Assembly: GCF_018455725.1 (NCBI RefSeq)
Contig: NZ_JAHCLR010000022.1
Location: 26,774-90,773 of the forward strand
Length of the DNA: 64,000 bases
Direction: 5' to 3'
Source of the DNA: Mycolicibacter acidiphilus
GTDB lineage: Bacteria > Actinomycetota > Actinomycetes > Mycobacteriales > Mycobacteriaceae
Position numbers and translations under genes: made by a program. Positions 1-7,784 of this stretch are shown here, piece after piece. The notes below the pieces were generated by a model. That model saw only the letters and a program-made list of their open reading frames with translations, was not told where the DNA came from and ran no database searches. The first letter of the stretch is position 1, and the number at the start of each line of letters is the position of its first letter.

Positions 1-1
1 C

Positions 2-136
2 GATGCAGGCCGTCGTTTCCACGCGGTAGAAGCGTGGCTGCACGACGAGGTCGCTGCCGCCTACGACGCCGTCGTTGCTGATCCCTCCCGCGCCGTTGCT
101 GCGTCTGCGTTGCGGGCGCGTCTCCGGCACCGGTAA
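2..136 (+). CDS. C-terminal fragment of a probable type II toxin-antitoxin antitoxin (cut by window edge)
   Basis: An open frame enters from the left edge and ends at TAA 134-136, giving 44 residues. The piece starts near the motif RRFHAVEAWLHDEV and continues with AAAYDAVVADPSRAV before a basic tail. The VEAWLxxEVxxxYDAxxADPSRAV pattern is the usual C-terminal half of small antitoxins that precede a RelE/ParE-type toxin gene. The DNA-binding N-terminus lies outside the window, and no toxin gene follows within the next few hundred bases. The assignment rests on motif memory only, so treat it as tentative. Confidence 0.5.
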   Translation, partial: DAGRRFHAVEAWLHDEVAAAYDAVVADPSRAVAASALRARLRHR

Positions 137-219
137 CGGCGACGATCTTCGACCGGCCAACCTTCCGCGTCACCGCCCATGTTTACACTCAGCGGAAATC
201 CGATCCACGGAGGTTCGCT

Positions 220-1491
220 GTGCCCGACAACGACGTCACCGGCCTGCCCGCCACTGTCACCCCCGGCGAGCTCGTCATCCTCGAACAACCCGAAGGCCTG
301 CTGGTCGGCGGCGACCCCGAAGCCGTCGAGTCCTATCTGGAGCGGCTGCGCGCGGTGTCCGACAACGCGGTCCAGGTCGCCGGCCTGGACACGGCGACGC
401 TGAGCAACGCCGCCGGACTCGGTGTCGGGATCACGGCGGTCCTGCAGCAGGCCGGGAAATTCGTGCAGCTGCACCCGGACAGCGTGGCAGCGGTCAAGCG
501 CGGCAACCTGATTCCCGGCACCGATGGGTTCTACCGGATGATGACCCGCGGCGCCGACGCCAAGTTCACCGAGCAATTGCAGTGGCGCCCCGCGATGTTG
601 GACCCGCAGCAACTGGTGTCGCTGCAGATGATCGGGGTGCAAGTCGCGCTCAAAGCCGCGATCGCCGACGTCAGCGACTCGATCCAGCGGGTGGAGAGCA
701 AGGTCGGCGCCGTCCTTCATCTGGCCCAGGCTGAGCGCGCCGGCGATGTGCTCGGCGACAACCTGACCATCACCCGGCAGTTGGCCTACCTGGAGAAGAA
801 CGGGTCGCTTCCCGACACCTACTGGGAATCCATCGCGAGCCTGGGGCCGGCGTTGAACGCTGCCGTCGAAGGCCTGCGTAACCACGCCAAGCGTGTCCTG
901 GCCACCTTGGAACCGGACCATTCGGTGCAGGACCGGGCCGACAAGCTGCGGGCCGCCATCGCCGACGGCCTGGTCGGGGAGACGCTGAGTTTGCTTGTGG
1001 TGGCCGAGGAGTCGCTGTACAAGTGGCAGCGGCTGCGGCTGGCCCGGGTGCAGGCCACCGAACCGGACCATCTGCCGCAGGTGCTCGAGCACACCCGCGA
1101 ACTGCTGGCCTACCAGTTAGCCGAGGACGGCAAGCTCTACCAGCAGGCCCACCAGGTGGTCGATGCGATCGCGAAAACCGAAGCGTTCGACGGCTTCCGG
1201 TTCTGGGCGGTCGATCAGCTCGCCGCCGACCGCGACGCCCTGCAGGGTGAGCTGGACAGTTTCGCCCGGGCACGCCACCACCAGGTCGACAGCTGGCAGG
1301 ACATGGCCACCCCCGGTGTCCGCGAAGCCGTCGACGCCGCGGTGGAGATCGCCAAACCCGTCGCCCAAAAAGCCATCGCCACCGCCGGCCGGGGACTGGC
1401 CAACCTGCGGGGCTTCGTGGCGCAGCGATTCGGCCAGAAGGAAGGCGTGCTCAACGACGAGCCACCGTCCGCTCCCACCGCCGCCGAGTAA
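220..1491 (+). CDS. Unrecognised 423-aa helical protein
   Basis: The GTG start at 220 has GGAGG about 6 bases upstream, which decides the start. I do not recognise a family. The first 40 residues include a LVILEQPEGLLVGG segment. Residues about 65-80 (AAGLGVGITAVLQQAG) form a short Gly/Ala-rich helix-like stretch, and the rest is rich in Ala, Leu, Gln and Glu and looks alpha-helical, possibly coiled-coil. A second small hydrophobic patch lies near residues 375-400. There is no signal peptide or clear catalytic motif. It is followed on the same strand by DUF3800 and HNH nuclease genes, a neighbourhood typical of accessory or defence DNA, but no function can be assigned from sequence. Confidence 0.8.
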   Translation: MPDNDVTGLPATVTPGELVILEQPEGLLVGGDPEAVESYLERLRAVSDNAVQVAGLDTATLSNAAGLGVGITAVLQQAGKFVQLHPDSVAAVKRGNLIPGTDGFYRMMTRGADAKFTEQLQWRPAMLDPQQLVSLQMIGVQVALKAAIADVSDSIQRVESKVGAVLHLAQAERAGDVLGDNLTITRQLAYLEKNGSLPDTYWESIASLGPALNAAVEGLRNHAKRVLATLEPDHSVQDRADKLRAAIADGLVGETLSLLVVAEESLYKWQRLRLARVQATEPDHLPQVLEHTRELLAYQLAEDGKLYQQAHQVVDAIAKTEAFDGFRFWAVDQLAADRDALQGELDSFARARHHQVDSWQDMATPGVREAVDAAVEIAKPVAQKAIATAGRGLANLRGFVAQRFGQKEGVLNDEPPSAPTAAE

Positions 1492-1597
1492 CTTTCGCCG
1501 GACCGCGACCGCGCGGTGCTGTCGGTGCACTCCGGCATCATGCAGCCATGTGCAGCATCACCCGTTCAACATCAGCGGCACCGCCGTGAACTACCGA

Positions 1598-2329
1598 ATG
1601 GAGTTCGCCTACGTCGACGAATCCGGCGACACGGGGCAGCGCGGTTCGTGGACGTTCACGCTCGGTTGCGTCCTGGTTCCCGTCGACCGCTGGTTTGAGC
1701 GATTCGAGCGACTCCTTCACCTGCGGACACGCATCCGCGAGACCTACCGAGTCCCCTTGCGCCACGAGATGAAAGCGAATCATCTCGTCGGCGTGAAGCG
1801 GATCTACCGCGACCTCGGACTCGGCGACGGCCAGGTACGCGACATCTACCAGCGCCACATGAGAGCTACCGCCGAGATCGCTTCCGGGGTGTTCGGAATC
1901 GTGATCCGCAAGGATCTGCTGCCGCACGACGAACTGGACGTGTTCGGCGTGGCCTGGCATTACCTTCTGGAGCACCTGCGTCGACGTTCCGAAGCCAGCG
2001 GAACACCGATTATGGTGATCCATGACGTCGGACAAGACGATGCGATCCGCAGGTTGGTCCGTCGGTTTCGTCGGGCCACCTTGTCGGCCAACGGCTTACC
2101 GGCCTCGGCGCGTCTGTTGGTTGAGGATCCAGTGCCGCGCGACTCCCAGCATTCCTACTTCATCCAACTTGCCGACCTCACAGCCTACGCCGCCGCAGCA
2201 AAGGTCTTGCCCCGCCATGGCCGCACCGTCTCCATCTGCGATGAGCGGATGTGGCAGCTACTGGGGCCCGTCCACGCTCGGACCGTTTCAGAGCGGAGCG
2301 ACGGCCTACACGTCTTCCCATCAAAGTGA
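1598..2329 (+). CDS. DUF3800 domain protein
   Basis: A 243-aa protein beginning MEFAYVDESGDTGQ, the hallmark N-terminal strand of DUF3800 (YxDESG), with the matching C-terminal motif FIQLADLTAYA. DUF3800 proteins are predicted to have an RNase H-like fold with acidic metal-binding residues; here Asp7, Glu8 and the Asp of QLAD are the candidates. The family is frequent in phages, plasmids and defence islands, but its biochemical role is not established. I chose ATG 1598; an in-frame GTG at 1586 is an alternative. A strong hairpin terminator follows the stop codon directly. Confidence 0.85.
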   Translation: MEFAYVDESGDTGQRGSWTFTLGCVLVPVDRWFERFERLLHLRTRIRETYRVPLRHEMKANHLVGVKRIYRDLGLGDGQVRDIYQRHMRATAEIASGVFGIVIRKDLLPHDELDVFGVAWHYLLEHLRRRSEASGTPIMVIHDVGQDDAIRRLVRRFRRATLSANGLPASARLLVEDPVPRDSQHSYFIQLADLTAYAAAAKVLPRHGRTVSICDERMWQLLGPVHARTVSERSDGLHVFPSK

Positions 2330-2352
2330 AGGGGCCCCTTGCGGGGCCCTTG
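2329..2352 (+). terminator. Hairpin terminator after the DUF3800 gene
   Basis: The arms AAGGGGCCCC and GGGGCCCTT pair around a TTGC loop with a single bulged base, starting at the last base of the DUF3800 stop codon. There is no long T tract, which is common for mycobacterial terminators. Confidence 0.6.
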
Positions 2353-2473
2353 ACGGCTAACCTACCCCGGCCATGCGGCCGAATCAGCTAGCGGTATCCA
2401 GGATAGCCGGGTGTGCCGACATACGCTACGAATCAAATTCGGACGTCACCATTCAGCGTGTTGGAGGAGTTCA

Positions 2474-3553
2474 ATGGCTGACACCCCACCCGACCCGCTG
2501 CTGCTCGGCCAGCGCGTGGTCGCGATCCTGGAGACCGGGCTGCGCACCGCCACTTACAAGTTGGCGACGCTGATGGCGCTGATCGAGCATTGCATCGAGC
2601 ACCTGCCGGCCGACTCGAATGCGTCGCTGACGGTGCCGATCCCGGACCTGGCGCACCGGGTGCTGGAGCTGTACTGGCGACAGATCCGCCCGTTCGACGG
2701 CCGCCAGCTGCAGCAGTCCACCGGTTCGAAGTCGCGGATCCTGCGCGCCGCCAGCGAATTGCGAGATGCCGCGCAGGCCGGCGCGCTGTCCCTGGACACC
2801 GCCGCCTTACGCGCCCCGGACGCCTATCGCCGCGCCATCGACGAGGTCACGCTCTGCCTGGCCCAGCAGCCGCTGCACCGGCTGCAGCGGCTGCCCGGAT
2901 CCACCGAGAGTGACTCGTTCCTCTACGACGACGCATTCCTGCACGACCACGTCTCCCGGAAAGCACTTCAAGCCCAGGGGGATTCGATCGAACTGCGCCC
3001 GGGCGTGGCGCACGGACTGGCGCGACTAGCCGGGCTGCTCAAGCCGGCGCTGGAGATCATGTGGGTCGACGACGTACGGCGAATGAACAAGTTCCTCGAC
3101 GCCGACGTGCCCGACGTCGCCGGGCACCTGTTCGGCCGGGAGCGCACCGCACTGGCCGCGGTGCGCGAGTCGTTCAAGGACGCGTTCGGCCCGCACTGCT
3201 TCTACTGCGGCGCGCACCTGCCGGTCGACAACCCGGTCGATCATGTGCTGCCGTGGTCGCTCGTCGGCATCGACGGACTGGCGAACCTGGTGCTGGCCTG
3301 CGCCCGCTGCAACACCGACAAGACCAACGCACTGCCGGCCGTCGACATCATGGATCGGGTCTTGGACCGCGACCGCGCGGCGCTGGAGCAGATCGCCACC
3401 GAGATCATCTGGCCCACCCAGCGCGAGCGCGTCGTCGCCGCCGCACGCGGTATCTACCGCGGCCAACCAGCCGGGGTGCCCACCTGGTCGGGCTACAAAA
3501 CCCACGCCCGGCTGGATATCAGCGTCCCGCCGTGGTGGATTCGGGTCGACTGA
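2474..3553 (+). CDS. HNH endonuclease domain protein
   Basis: A 359-aa protein. ATG 2474 is preceded by GGAGGAG 6 bases upstream, which rules out the earlier in-frame ATG at 2411. The C-terminal third (about residues 240-290) holds a Cys4-type HNH nuclease: CFYCGAHL, then VDHVLPWS supplying the Asp-His pair, an Asn in LANLVLACARCN, and NTDKTN. The first 230 residues are helical and unassigned. HNH enzymes nick or cut DNA using a metal bound by the HxxN core. Its place next to DUF3800 suggests an accessory or defence role, which is inference. The stop codon lies inside a copy of the dispersed 37-bp repeat. Confidence 0.88.
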   Translation: MADTPPDPLLLGQRVVAILETGLRTATYKLATLMALIEHCIEHLPADSNASLTVPIPDLAHRVLELYWRQIRPFDGRQLQQSTGSKSRILRAASELRDAAQAGALSLDTAALRAPDAYRRAIDEVTLCLAQQPLHRLQRLPGSTESDSFLYDDAFLHDHVSRKALQAQGDSIELRPGVAHGLARLAGLLKPALEIMWVDDVRRMNKFLDADVPDVAGHLFGRERTALAAVRESFKDAFGPHCFYCGAHLPVDNPVDHVLPWSLVGIDGLANLVLACARCNTDKTNALPAVDIMDRVLDRDRAALEQIATEIIWPTQRERVVAAARGIYRGQPAGVPTWSGYKTHARLDISVPPWWIRVD

Positions 3554-3585
3554 TATCACCGGCGACATCGTTTTCCAGAAGATCC
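3549..3585 (+). repeat. Dispersed 37-bp repeat, copy 1
   Basis: The core GACATCGTTTTCCA is identical to the copy at 27270-27306, with further matches TGATA at the left and ATCC at the right. About 27 of 37 positions agree by eye. The TGA at 3551-3553 in the left end serves as the stop codon of the HNH gene. Confidence 0.6.
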
Positions 3586-3630
3586 TGGTGGTCCACTCCC
3601 GGTACGCAAGTGACAAAAGGTGCGACACCC

Positions 3631-3654
3631 GGTCACCCGGTCACCCGGTCACCG
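3631..3654. repeat. Three tandem copies of an 8-bp unit
   Basis: GGTCACCC is repeated twice and followed by a third copy with one change (GGTCACCG). The array overlaps the last codons of the leftward membrane-protein gene. Confidence 0.7.
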
Positions 3655-4068
3655 CGACCGAGCCGGCCCCCACCCGACCCAGGCCAGCCACAGCCCCCAC
3701 GCTGCGAACACCAGGTAGACCGCCCGGAACACCCCGACGGCGTCGGCCGCCCCCACCGGAATCGACGTCAGCGTCGCCGGGAACGCCACCAGGAAGAAAC
3801 CCTTGACGACGGTCAGCCAGCCCAAAACCGAGACGCTGGCTGCGGCGGCACCCCGCCAGTACGGGTGCAGCGCCACCACCGTCAGCCCGGCGATCAGCGT
3901 GAACGAGCCGGCCACCCAGCCCCACAGCGGGTCCGCCCCGAAGTCGGCGATCTGGGCGAACAGCCTCGGCGCGTGCACCGCGGCGGTGGCGGCGATGACC
4001 GCCAGGAACGGCCCGATCACCCGGGCGAACCGGCGGGTCGTCTCAAAAGACTGTTCGGTAGTGCTCAT
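3649..4068 (-). CDS. Small four-helix membrane protein of unknown function
   Basis: 139 aa, starting MSTTEQSFETTRRFARVIGPFLAV. I chose ATG 4068 because GGAGG stands about 7 bases upstream; the longer frame to 4194 lacks support. Four hydrophobic segments are visible: FLAVIAATAAV, WVAGSFTLIAGLTVVAL, ASVSVLGWLTVVKGFFLVA and AVYLVFAAWGLWLAWVGW, so it should be an integral membrane protein with a short cytoplasmic N-terminus. No enzyme motif is visible. It is transcribed divergently from the serine protease gene, about 70 bases away, so the two may share a control region. Function unknown. Confidence 0.75.
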   Translation of the reverse strand: MSTTEQSFETTRRFARVIGPFLAVIAATAAVHAPRLFAQIADFGADPLWGWVAGSFTLIAGLTVVALHPYWRGAAAASVSVLGWLTVVKGFFLVAFPATLTSIPVGAADAVGVFRAVYLVFAAWGLWLAWVGWGPARSR

Positions 4069-4138
4069 GCCCACCTCCAACCAGGCCTCCAGTATGGCGC
4101 GCACCGCTCGGTAGAGTCGACGTATTGCCCTGCGACGA

Positions 4139-4903
4139 GTGTTCAAAGCCCTGACCGGCAAGGTCGCCGGCGGGGCTGTTGTCGTCGCGGTCATCGGCGC
4201 CGCGCTGTGGGTGGATCACACCCATCCGGGCCGGCAGAACATCCCGATGCCGGCCGCGAAGACGATCGGCCCGGGTATCGGCATCGACATCACCCGGCCC
4301 GACGGAACCAGCGGAATCAGTTGCACGGCGGGTTTTCTGGTGCGCACCGCCGACGGCCGGCCCGGGCTGCTGTCGGCCGGGCACTGCAACGAGAAGGGCA
4401 CCGAGGGCACCGTCACCATTCACCACGGCGGACTGTACGTGTACCCGAAGGTCGGCCGGTTCGCCGAGAGCGTGTACGACGGCAACGAGTGGACCGACTA
4501 CGACATCGGCCTGATCACCCTGGAGCACAAGGACATCGACGGCATTCCGTTGACCTCCGACGTCGACGGGCATCCGCTGGTCGGTATCGCCGAGCACGTC
4601 GAGGTCGGCGACGAGCTCTGCCACTTCGGGATCCGCAGCGACGCGGCGGTCTGCGGCCCGGTGGCCTACGTCGAGGAGAACAAGGTGCGGTTCGCGGCGA
4701 CCGGCCGCTGCGGGGATTCCGGCGGCCCGGTCTACCGGCTGCGGCCCGACGGCGCCGCCGAAGCCGTCGGCATCTACATCGAGGTGTCCAACGGCGACTA
4801 CTCGGAACCGAAATGCGATGAGGTGCACGAGTATTCGATCGCCCAGATGGTCAAGCCGTGGCTGCGGGCGTGGGACCTGACGCTGGTGACGACGCCTGAG
4901 TAA
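4139..4903 (+). CDS. Secreted or membrane-anchored trypsin-like serine protease (S1 family)
   Basis: 254 aa with a GTG start. An N-terminal hydrophobic helix (VAGGAVVVAVIGAALWV) acts as signal or anchor. The catalytic triad is visible: His in LLSAGHCNEK, Asp in YDIGLITLEH, and Ser in GRCGDSGGPVYRL. Cysteine pairs around the His and Ser motifs suggest disulfides, as expected outside the membrane. The length fits a compact chymotrypsin-fold domain with no PDZ extension, which distinguishes it from HtrA-type proteases. The substrate is unknown. It stands alone, facing the convergent flavin-reductase operon with only 6 bases between the stops. Confidence 0.88.
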   Translation: MFKALTGKVAGGAVVVAVIGAALWVDHTHPGRQNIPMPAAKTIGPGIGIDITRPDGTSGISCTAGFLVRTADGRPGLLSAGHCNEKGTEGTVTIHHGGLYVYPKVGRFAESVYDGNEWTDYDIGLITLEHKDIDGIPLTSDVDGHPLVGIAEHVEVGDELCHFGIRSDAAVCGPVAYVEENKVRFAATGRCGDSGGPVYRLRPDGAAEAVGIYIEVSNGDYSEPKCDEVHEYSIAQMVKPWLRAWDLTLVTTPE

Positions 4904-4909
4904 TGCGCC

Positions 4910-5635
4910 TCAGTAGCCGAGGAACTCCGCGGACTTGATGGCGCCGTCCTCGACACCGAGGTCCAGCAGCATGTCCAGCATCGCCAGCGTCATCGCCGGC
5001 GGGCCGGCCAGGTAGTAGACGGGTTTCGCCAGGTCATCGAGGTGGCGGCGCAGCAACTCCGGGTCGATCACGCCGGTCTCCCCCGACCACGGCTGGATCG
5101 ACTTCTCCGGTTCGGTCATGACCGTGACCAGCCGGAAGTTCGGGTTCGCCGCGGCGATGGCCTGAAGCTCCGGCAGGAACGCCGCGACCTCCGGACGCCA
5201 GTTCGAGTAGAAGAGGTGGATCGGGTGTTCCAGGGATGCGTGGGCGGCGTGCCGGGCGATCGACAGGAACGGGGTGATGCCGATGCCACCGGCCAGCAGC
5301 ACCGCCGGGCGGGCGACGTCGCGGTGCAGCAGCAGATCCCCGTCGGCCTCACTGATCGTCACCGAGGTCAGCGGCGGCGCATCTTTGAGCAGATCCTTGA
5401 ACCCGGAGTCGCGCAACCGCATTGCGATCATCAGCTCCGGTTCGTGTGGGGCGCTGGCGATGGTGAACTCGCGGGTCGCTCCGCCGCGGTCCTCGGCCGG
5501 CGGCGGGTCGATCAGCGTCAGCTGGAAGGACTGGCCAGGCTGGAACTCATAGCCCTCGGGCTTGGCGAAGTAGAACGCCATGGTGTCCTCGGCGATCAGT
5601 TCGCGGCGGATCAGATGCGAGTCGTACAAGTCCAT
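4910..5635 (-). CDS. FAD/NAD(P)H ferredoxin-reductase-like oxidoreductase
   Basis: 241 aa. The FAD-binding motif REFTIAS is at residues 55-61 and the nucleotide-binding motif GGIGITPF at 116-123, followed by YLAGPPAMT near the C-terminus. These are the ordered hallmarks of the FNR superfamily, without a fused 2Fe-2S domain. It probably passes electrons from NAD(P)H to a separate partner. ATG 5635 has a GGAG site upstream and lies 11 bases after the DUF1326 stop, so it is the last gene of the HD-DUF2182-DUF1326 operon. The electron acceptor is unknown; the Cys-rich DUF1326 and DUF2182 proteins are candidates by context only. Confidence 0.85.
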   Translation of the reverse strand: MDLYDSHLIRRELIAEDTMAFYFAKPEGYEFQPGQSFQLTLIDPPPAEDRGGATREFTIASAPHEPELMIAMRLRDSGFKDLLKDAPPLTSVTISEADGDLLLHRDVARPAVLLAGGIGITPFLSIARHAAHASLEHPIHLFYSNWRPEVAAFLPELQAIAAANPNFRLVTVMTEPEKSIQPWSGETGVIDPELLRRHLDDLAKPVYYLAGPPAMTLAMLDMLLDLGVEDGAIKSAEFLGY

Positions 5636-5646
5636 CAGTTCTCCGA

Positions 5647-6243
5647 TCAGGACGCGAAGCTGAACTCGGTCTGGGTGGACTGCCGGCCCCGGAACTGCAG
5701 GCCGTGCTCGGTGTCGTGCACCCGGTGCCGGAGCACCTTCCCCGGGTAGGTCAGGCTGCCGTAGACGTGGCCGAGCGCGGTGTTGTTCAACGTGGTGTGC
5801 GAACCGTCCTTGCCGCGGAAGCCCTCCACCTCGCCCTCGAAGATGCCGTCCACTTTGAAGTGCCCACTGCCCTTGTCGACGTCGAACTCGATCGCCGCGC
5901 GGGTCACGCCGACGATCTCCTTGACCAGACCGGCCAGATCGGCCAGCGGCCCACCGGCTTTCCCGGTGAACGCGGTGACGAGCGCATCGGACTGGGCGTC
6001 GTCGGCGCGGTCGTCGATGATGACGAACACCCTTGTGTTGACGTCGAAGATGTTGTCGGCGTGATGACCCAGCAGCCCCAGGTTCAGCCCGGACACGTCG
6101 ACGTCGTTGATCGCGCCGCGGTCGATGTGGAACACCCAGTTGAACCCGCAGTTGTTGCCGTCGGCGTTCTCGCCGATCGTGCACGGGCACAGCGAGCGGC
6201 AGCTGCACACCTCGGCCATCCGGCCCTTGAGGTCGTATCCCAC
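5647..6243 (-). CDS. DUF1326 protein with N-terminal Cys cluster
   Basis: 198 aa. The GTG start at 6243 is fixed by a strong AGGAGGAG ribosome site 6 bases upstream. The N-terminus carries CSCRSLCPC (Cys13, 15, 19, 21) and Cys32 in NNCGF, the signature of DUF1326. The Cys arrangement suggests metal or thiol chemistry, but the function is not established. The middle is beta-rich, with GHFKVDGIFEGEVEGF. It sits between DUF2182 and the flavoprotein, separated by 12 and 11 bases, so the three are almost certainly co-transcribed. DUF1326 and DUF2182 genes are recurrent neighbours in other bacteria, as I recall. Confidence 0.85.
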   Translation of the reverse strand: MGYDLKGRMAEVCSCRSLCPCTIGENADGNNCGFNWVFHIDRGAINDVDVSGLNLGLLGHHADNIFDVNTRVFVIIDDRADDAQSDALVTAFTGKAGGPLADLAGLVKEIVGVTRAAIEFDVDKGSGHFKVDGIFEGEVEGFRGKDGSHTTLNNTALGHVYGSLTYPGKVLRHRVHDTEHGLQFRGRQSTQTEFSFAS

Positions 6244-6255
6244 GGCGATCTCCTC

Positions 6256-7095
6256 CTAGTGGTGGTGCGCGCCGACCGGCGCGACGAACGGTTCGTAGAG
6301 GCCCCAGCCGGCCAGCGTGTCGCCGTACAGCGCCACCGCCGCGGCGGCGATCAGCAGCCCGATCCCCAGCGGGACGACGGGCCGGTGACCGAAGCGGGTG
6401 GTCTTCTCCACCACCATCACCGCGGTGAGCACCAGCATCGCCAGCAGGTTACCCAGCCCGGTGCCGATCATGATCAGCATGAGCGCCCAGCAGCAGCCCA
6501 GGCACGAAATCCCGTGCCGCCAGCCGAGCAGCCAGCCGCCGCGCACCCCGCGCCGGTAGTGCGCGAACAGGAACGCCCGCGGGTCGCGGCACTGCGTCAG
6601 GCAGGCGTCCTTGAGCGGGGTCAGCTGGAACACGCCGGCGATCGCCAGCACCACCGCCAGCAGCAGGCCCGGCCGCGTGACCAGCCAGGGCGCGTGCCCG
6701 GCCACCACCCACGCCCGCAGCCCGGCCGCGGCGCCGGTGGCGGCGACCGCGAACACCAGCCACAGCGCGAGATACCCAGCCAGGAACGCCACCCGCACGG
6801 CCGTCGTCCGCGGGGCGCGGGCACTGACCACCTGGAACATCCGGACCATCGGGACCGTCGTCGGCAGCATCATCGCCACCGTCATCTCCAGCCAGGCGCC
6901 GAGCACCAGCAGCAGCGACACCGCGATGCCGGCCACCGACGCGCCCGGGCCGCCGAGCGTGACGTCATGGTGGTGCCCGGCGACCAGCAGCGCCACCCAG
7001 CACACGCCGGCGAGCGTCCACAGTTGCACGCCCGGGTCGCGCAGTCGATCCCGCGCCGACGGCAGCGTTGCGACGGTTGCCTGCTCAGGAGCCAC
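6256..7095 (-). CDS. DUF2182 predicted metal-binding integral membrane protein
   Basis: 279 aa with about seven hydrophobic segments. Family-like features are the WLEMTVAMMLPTTVPM helix, a loop PLKDACLTQCRDP, and a later helix starting GISCLGCCWALMLIM. Met and Cys within these helices and a C-terminal GAHHH could bind a soft metal. DUF2182 is annotated as predicted metal-binding membrane protein, but the substrate is not known. It begins 39 bases after the HD-domain gene and is followed 12 bases later by DUF1326. The likely role is as the membrane partner of DUF1326 and the flavin reductase (inference). Confidence 0.85.
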   Translation of the reverse strand: MAPEQATVATLPSARDRLRDPGVQLWTLAGVCWVALLVAGHHHDVTLGGPGASVAGIAVSLLLVLGAWLEMTVAMMLPTTVPMVRMFQVVSARAPRTTAVRVAFLAGYLALWLVFAVAATGAAAGLRAWVVAGHAPWLVTRPGLLLAVVLAIAGVFQLTPLKDACLTQCRDPRAFLFAHYRRGVRGGWLLGWRHGISCLGCCWALMLIMIGTGLGNLLAMLVLTAVMVVEKTTRFGHRPVVPLGIGLLIAAAAVALYGDTLAGWGLYEPFVAPVGAHHH

Positions 7096-7134
7096 GTTCT
7101 AGCCCAACCTCGGTTGTGTCGCGGTTTATTTCGG

Positions 7135-7662
7135 CTACCAGCGCAGCATCGGCAGCGGCCGCAGCGGATGGTGCCGGGTCCAGGTGGCCGCACTGCGGAT
7201 CAGGAACGTGTGGAACCCGCCGTAGGGCAGCGCCGCCACCACCTCCCGCACGTCGTCGCGGGTCAGCGCGGTACCGAGCGTCAGGCCGCGGAACGCGTCG
7301 ACCCGGTCGGCGAGCCGGAACGTCTCCACGTACGGGTCGGTGACGCTGCGCAGCTTGTGGTGATCGAGCACCATCTCCTTGGTGCGGGCGATGTCGGTGA
7401 CGCCGAACTGCGCCGCCCACTCGTCGACCAGCTGGGCCGACGGTTCCAGATAATCCCAGGTGCCGGCGGTCCAGATCCCGATGTCATGCACCGCCCACGC
7501 CAGGGCGATCTCCGGCGCCGGTTCTTGCGTGTTCAGCAGCCGCAGCTGATAGTTCAGCGCGCGGTAGAGGTGGTTGCGATAGTCGGTGGCGCTGTCGCCG
7601 AGTTGCGCTGCGTACCGGTCGAGGACGGCGTCGATGATCGGGTTGTTCACCAGTACGGCCAT
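7135..7662 (-). CDS. HD-domain protein
   Basis: 175 aa. WAVHDIGIW provides the HD pair and VLDHHKLR a downstream His pair, resembling small HD-domain hydrolases of the cyanamide-hydratase-like type, in which His/Asp residues hold one or two metal ions. The substrate cannot be read from sequence. The ATG at 7662 is unambiguous. It is the first gene of the leftward HD-DUF2182-DUF1326-flavoprotein set, with 39 bases to the next start. A copy of the dispersed 37-bp repeat lies just upstream, within what should be the promoter region. Confidence 0.8.
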   Translation of the reverse strand: MAVLVNNPIIDAVLDRYAAQLGDSATDYRNHLYRALNYQLRLLNTQEPAPEIALAWAVHDIGIWTAGTWDYLEPSAQLVDEWAAQFGVTDIARTKEMVLDHHKLRSVTDPYVETFRLADRVDAFRGLTLGTALTRDDVREVVAALPYGGFHTFLIRSAATWTRHHPLRPLPMLRW

Positions 7663-7723
7663 GGGATCCCAGTCTAGGGAGAGTGGTCACCGCCGTCACT
7701 CACGTCCCTAGTCCCGGGCATGT

Positions 7724-7760
7724 GGGTCGGTTGGAGAATGACCTCGTATCCGATATCACC
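7724..7760 (-). repeat. Dispersed 37-bp repeat, copy 2
   Basis: Read on the minus strand, it aligns to the copy at 27270-27306 with about 27 of 37 matches, including GGTGATA and TCTCCAAC. It lies between two leftward genes, 5' of the HD-domain gene and 3' of the transglycosylase gene. Confidence 0.6.
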
Positions 7761-7784
7761 CGGCCGGGACGGTGCGTCAGCGCC

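Noticed and set aside
3631-3654. 8-bp tandem array as a variable-number locus
   Set aside because: Only three short units; kept as a repeat feature but not enough to propose phase variation.
5704-7677. 657-aa rightward open frame opposite DUF1326, DUF2182 and the HD gene
   Set aside because: Composition is typical of a GC-rich shadow frame, and the opposite strand carries family motifs and good ribosome sites.
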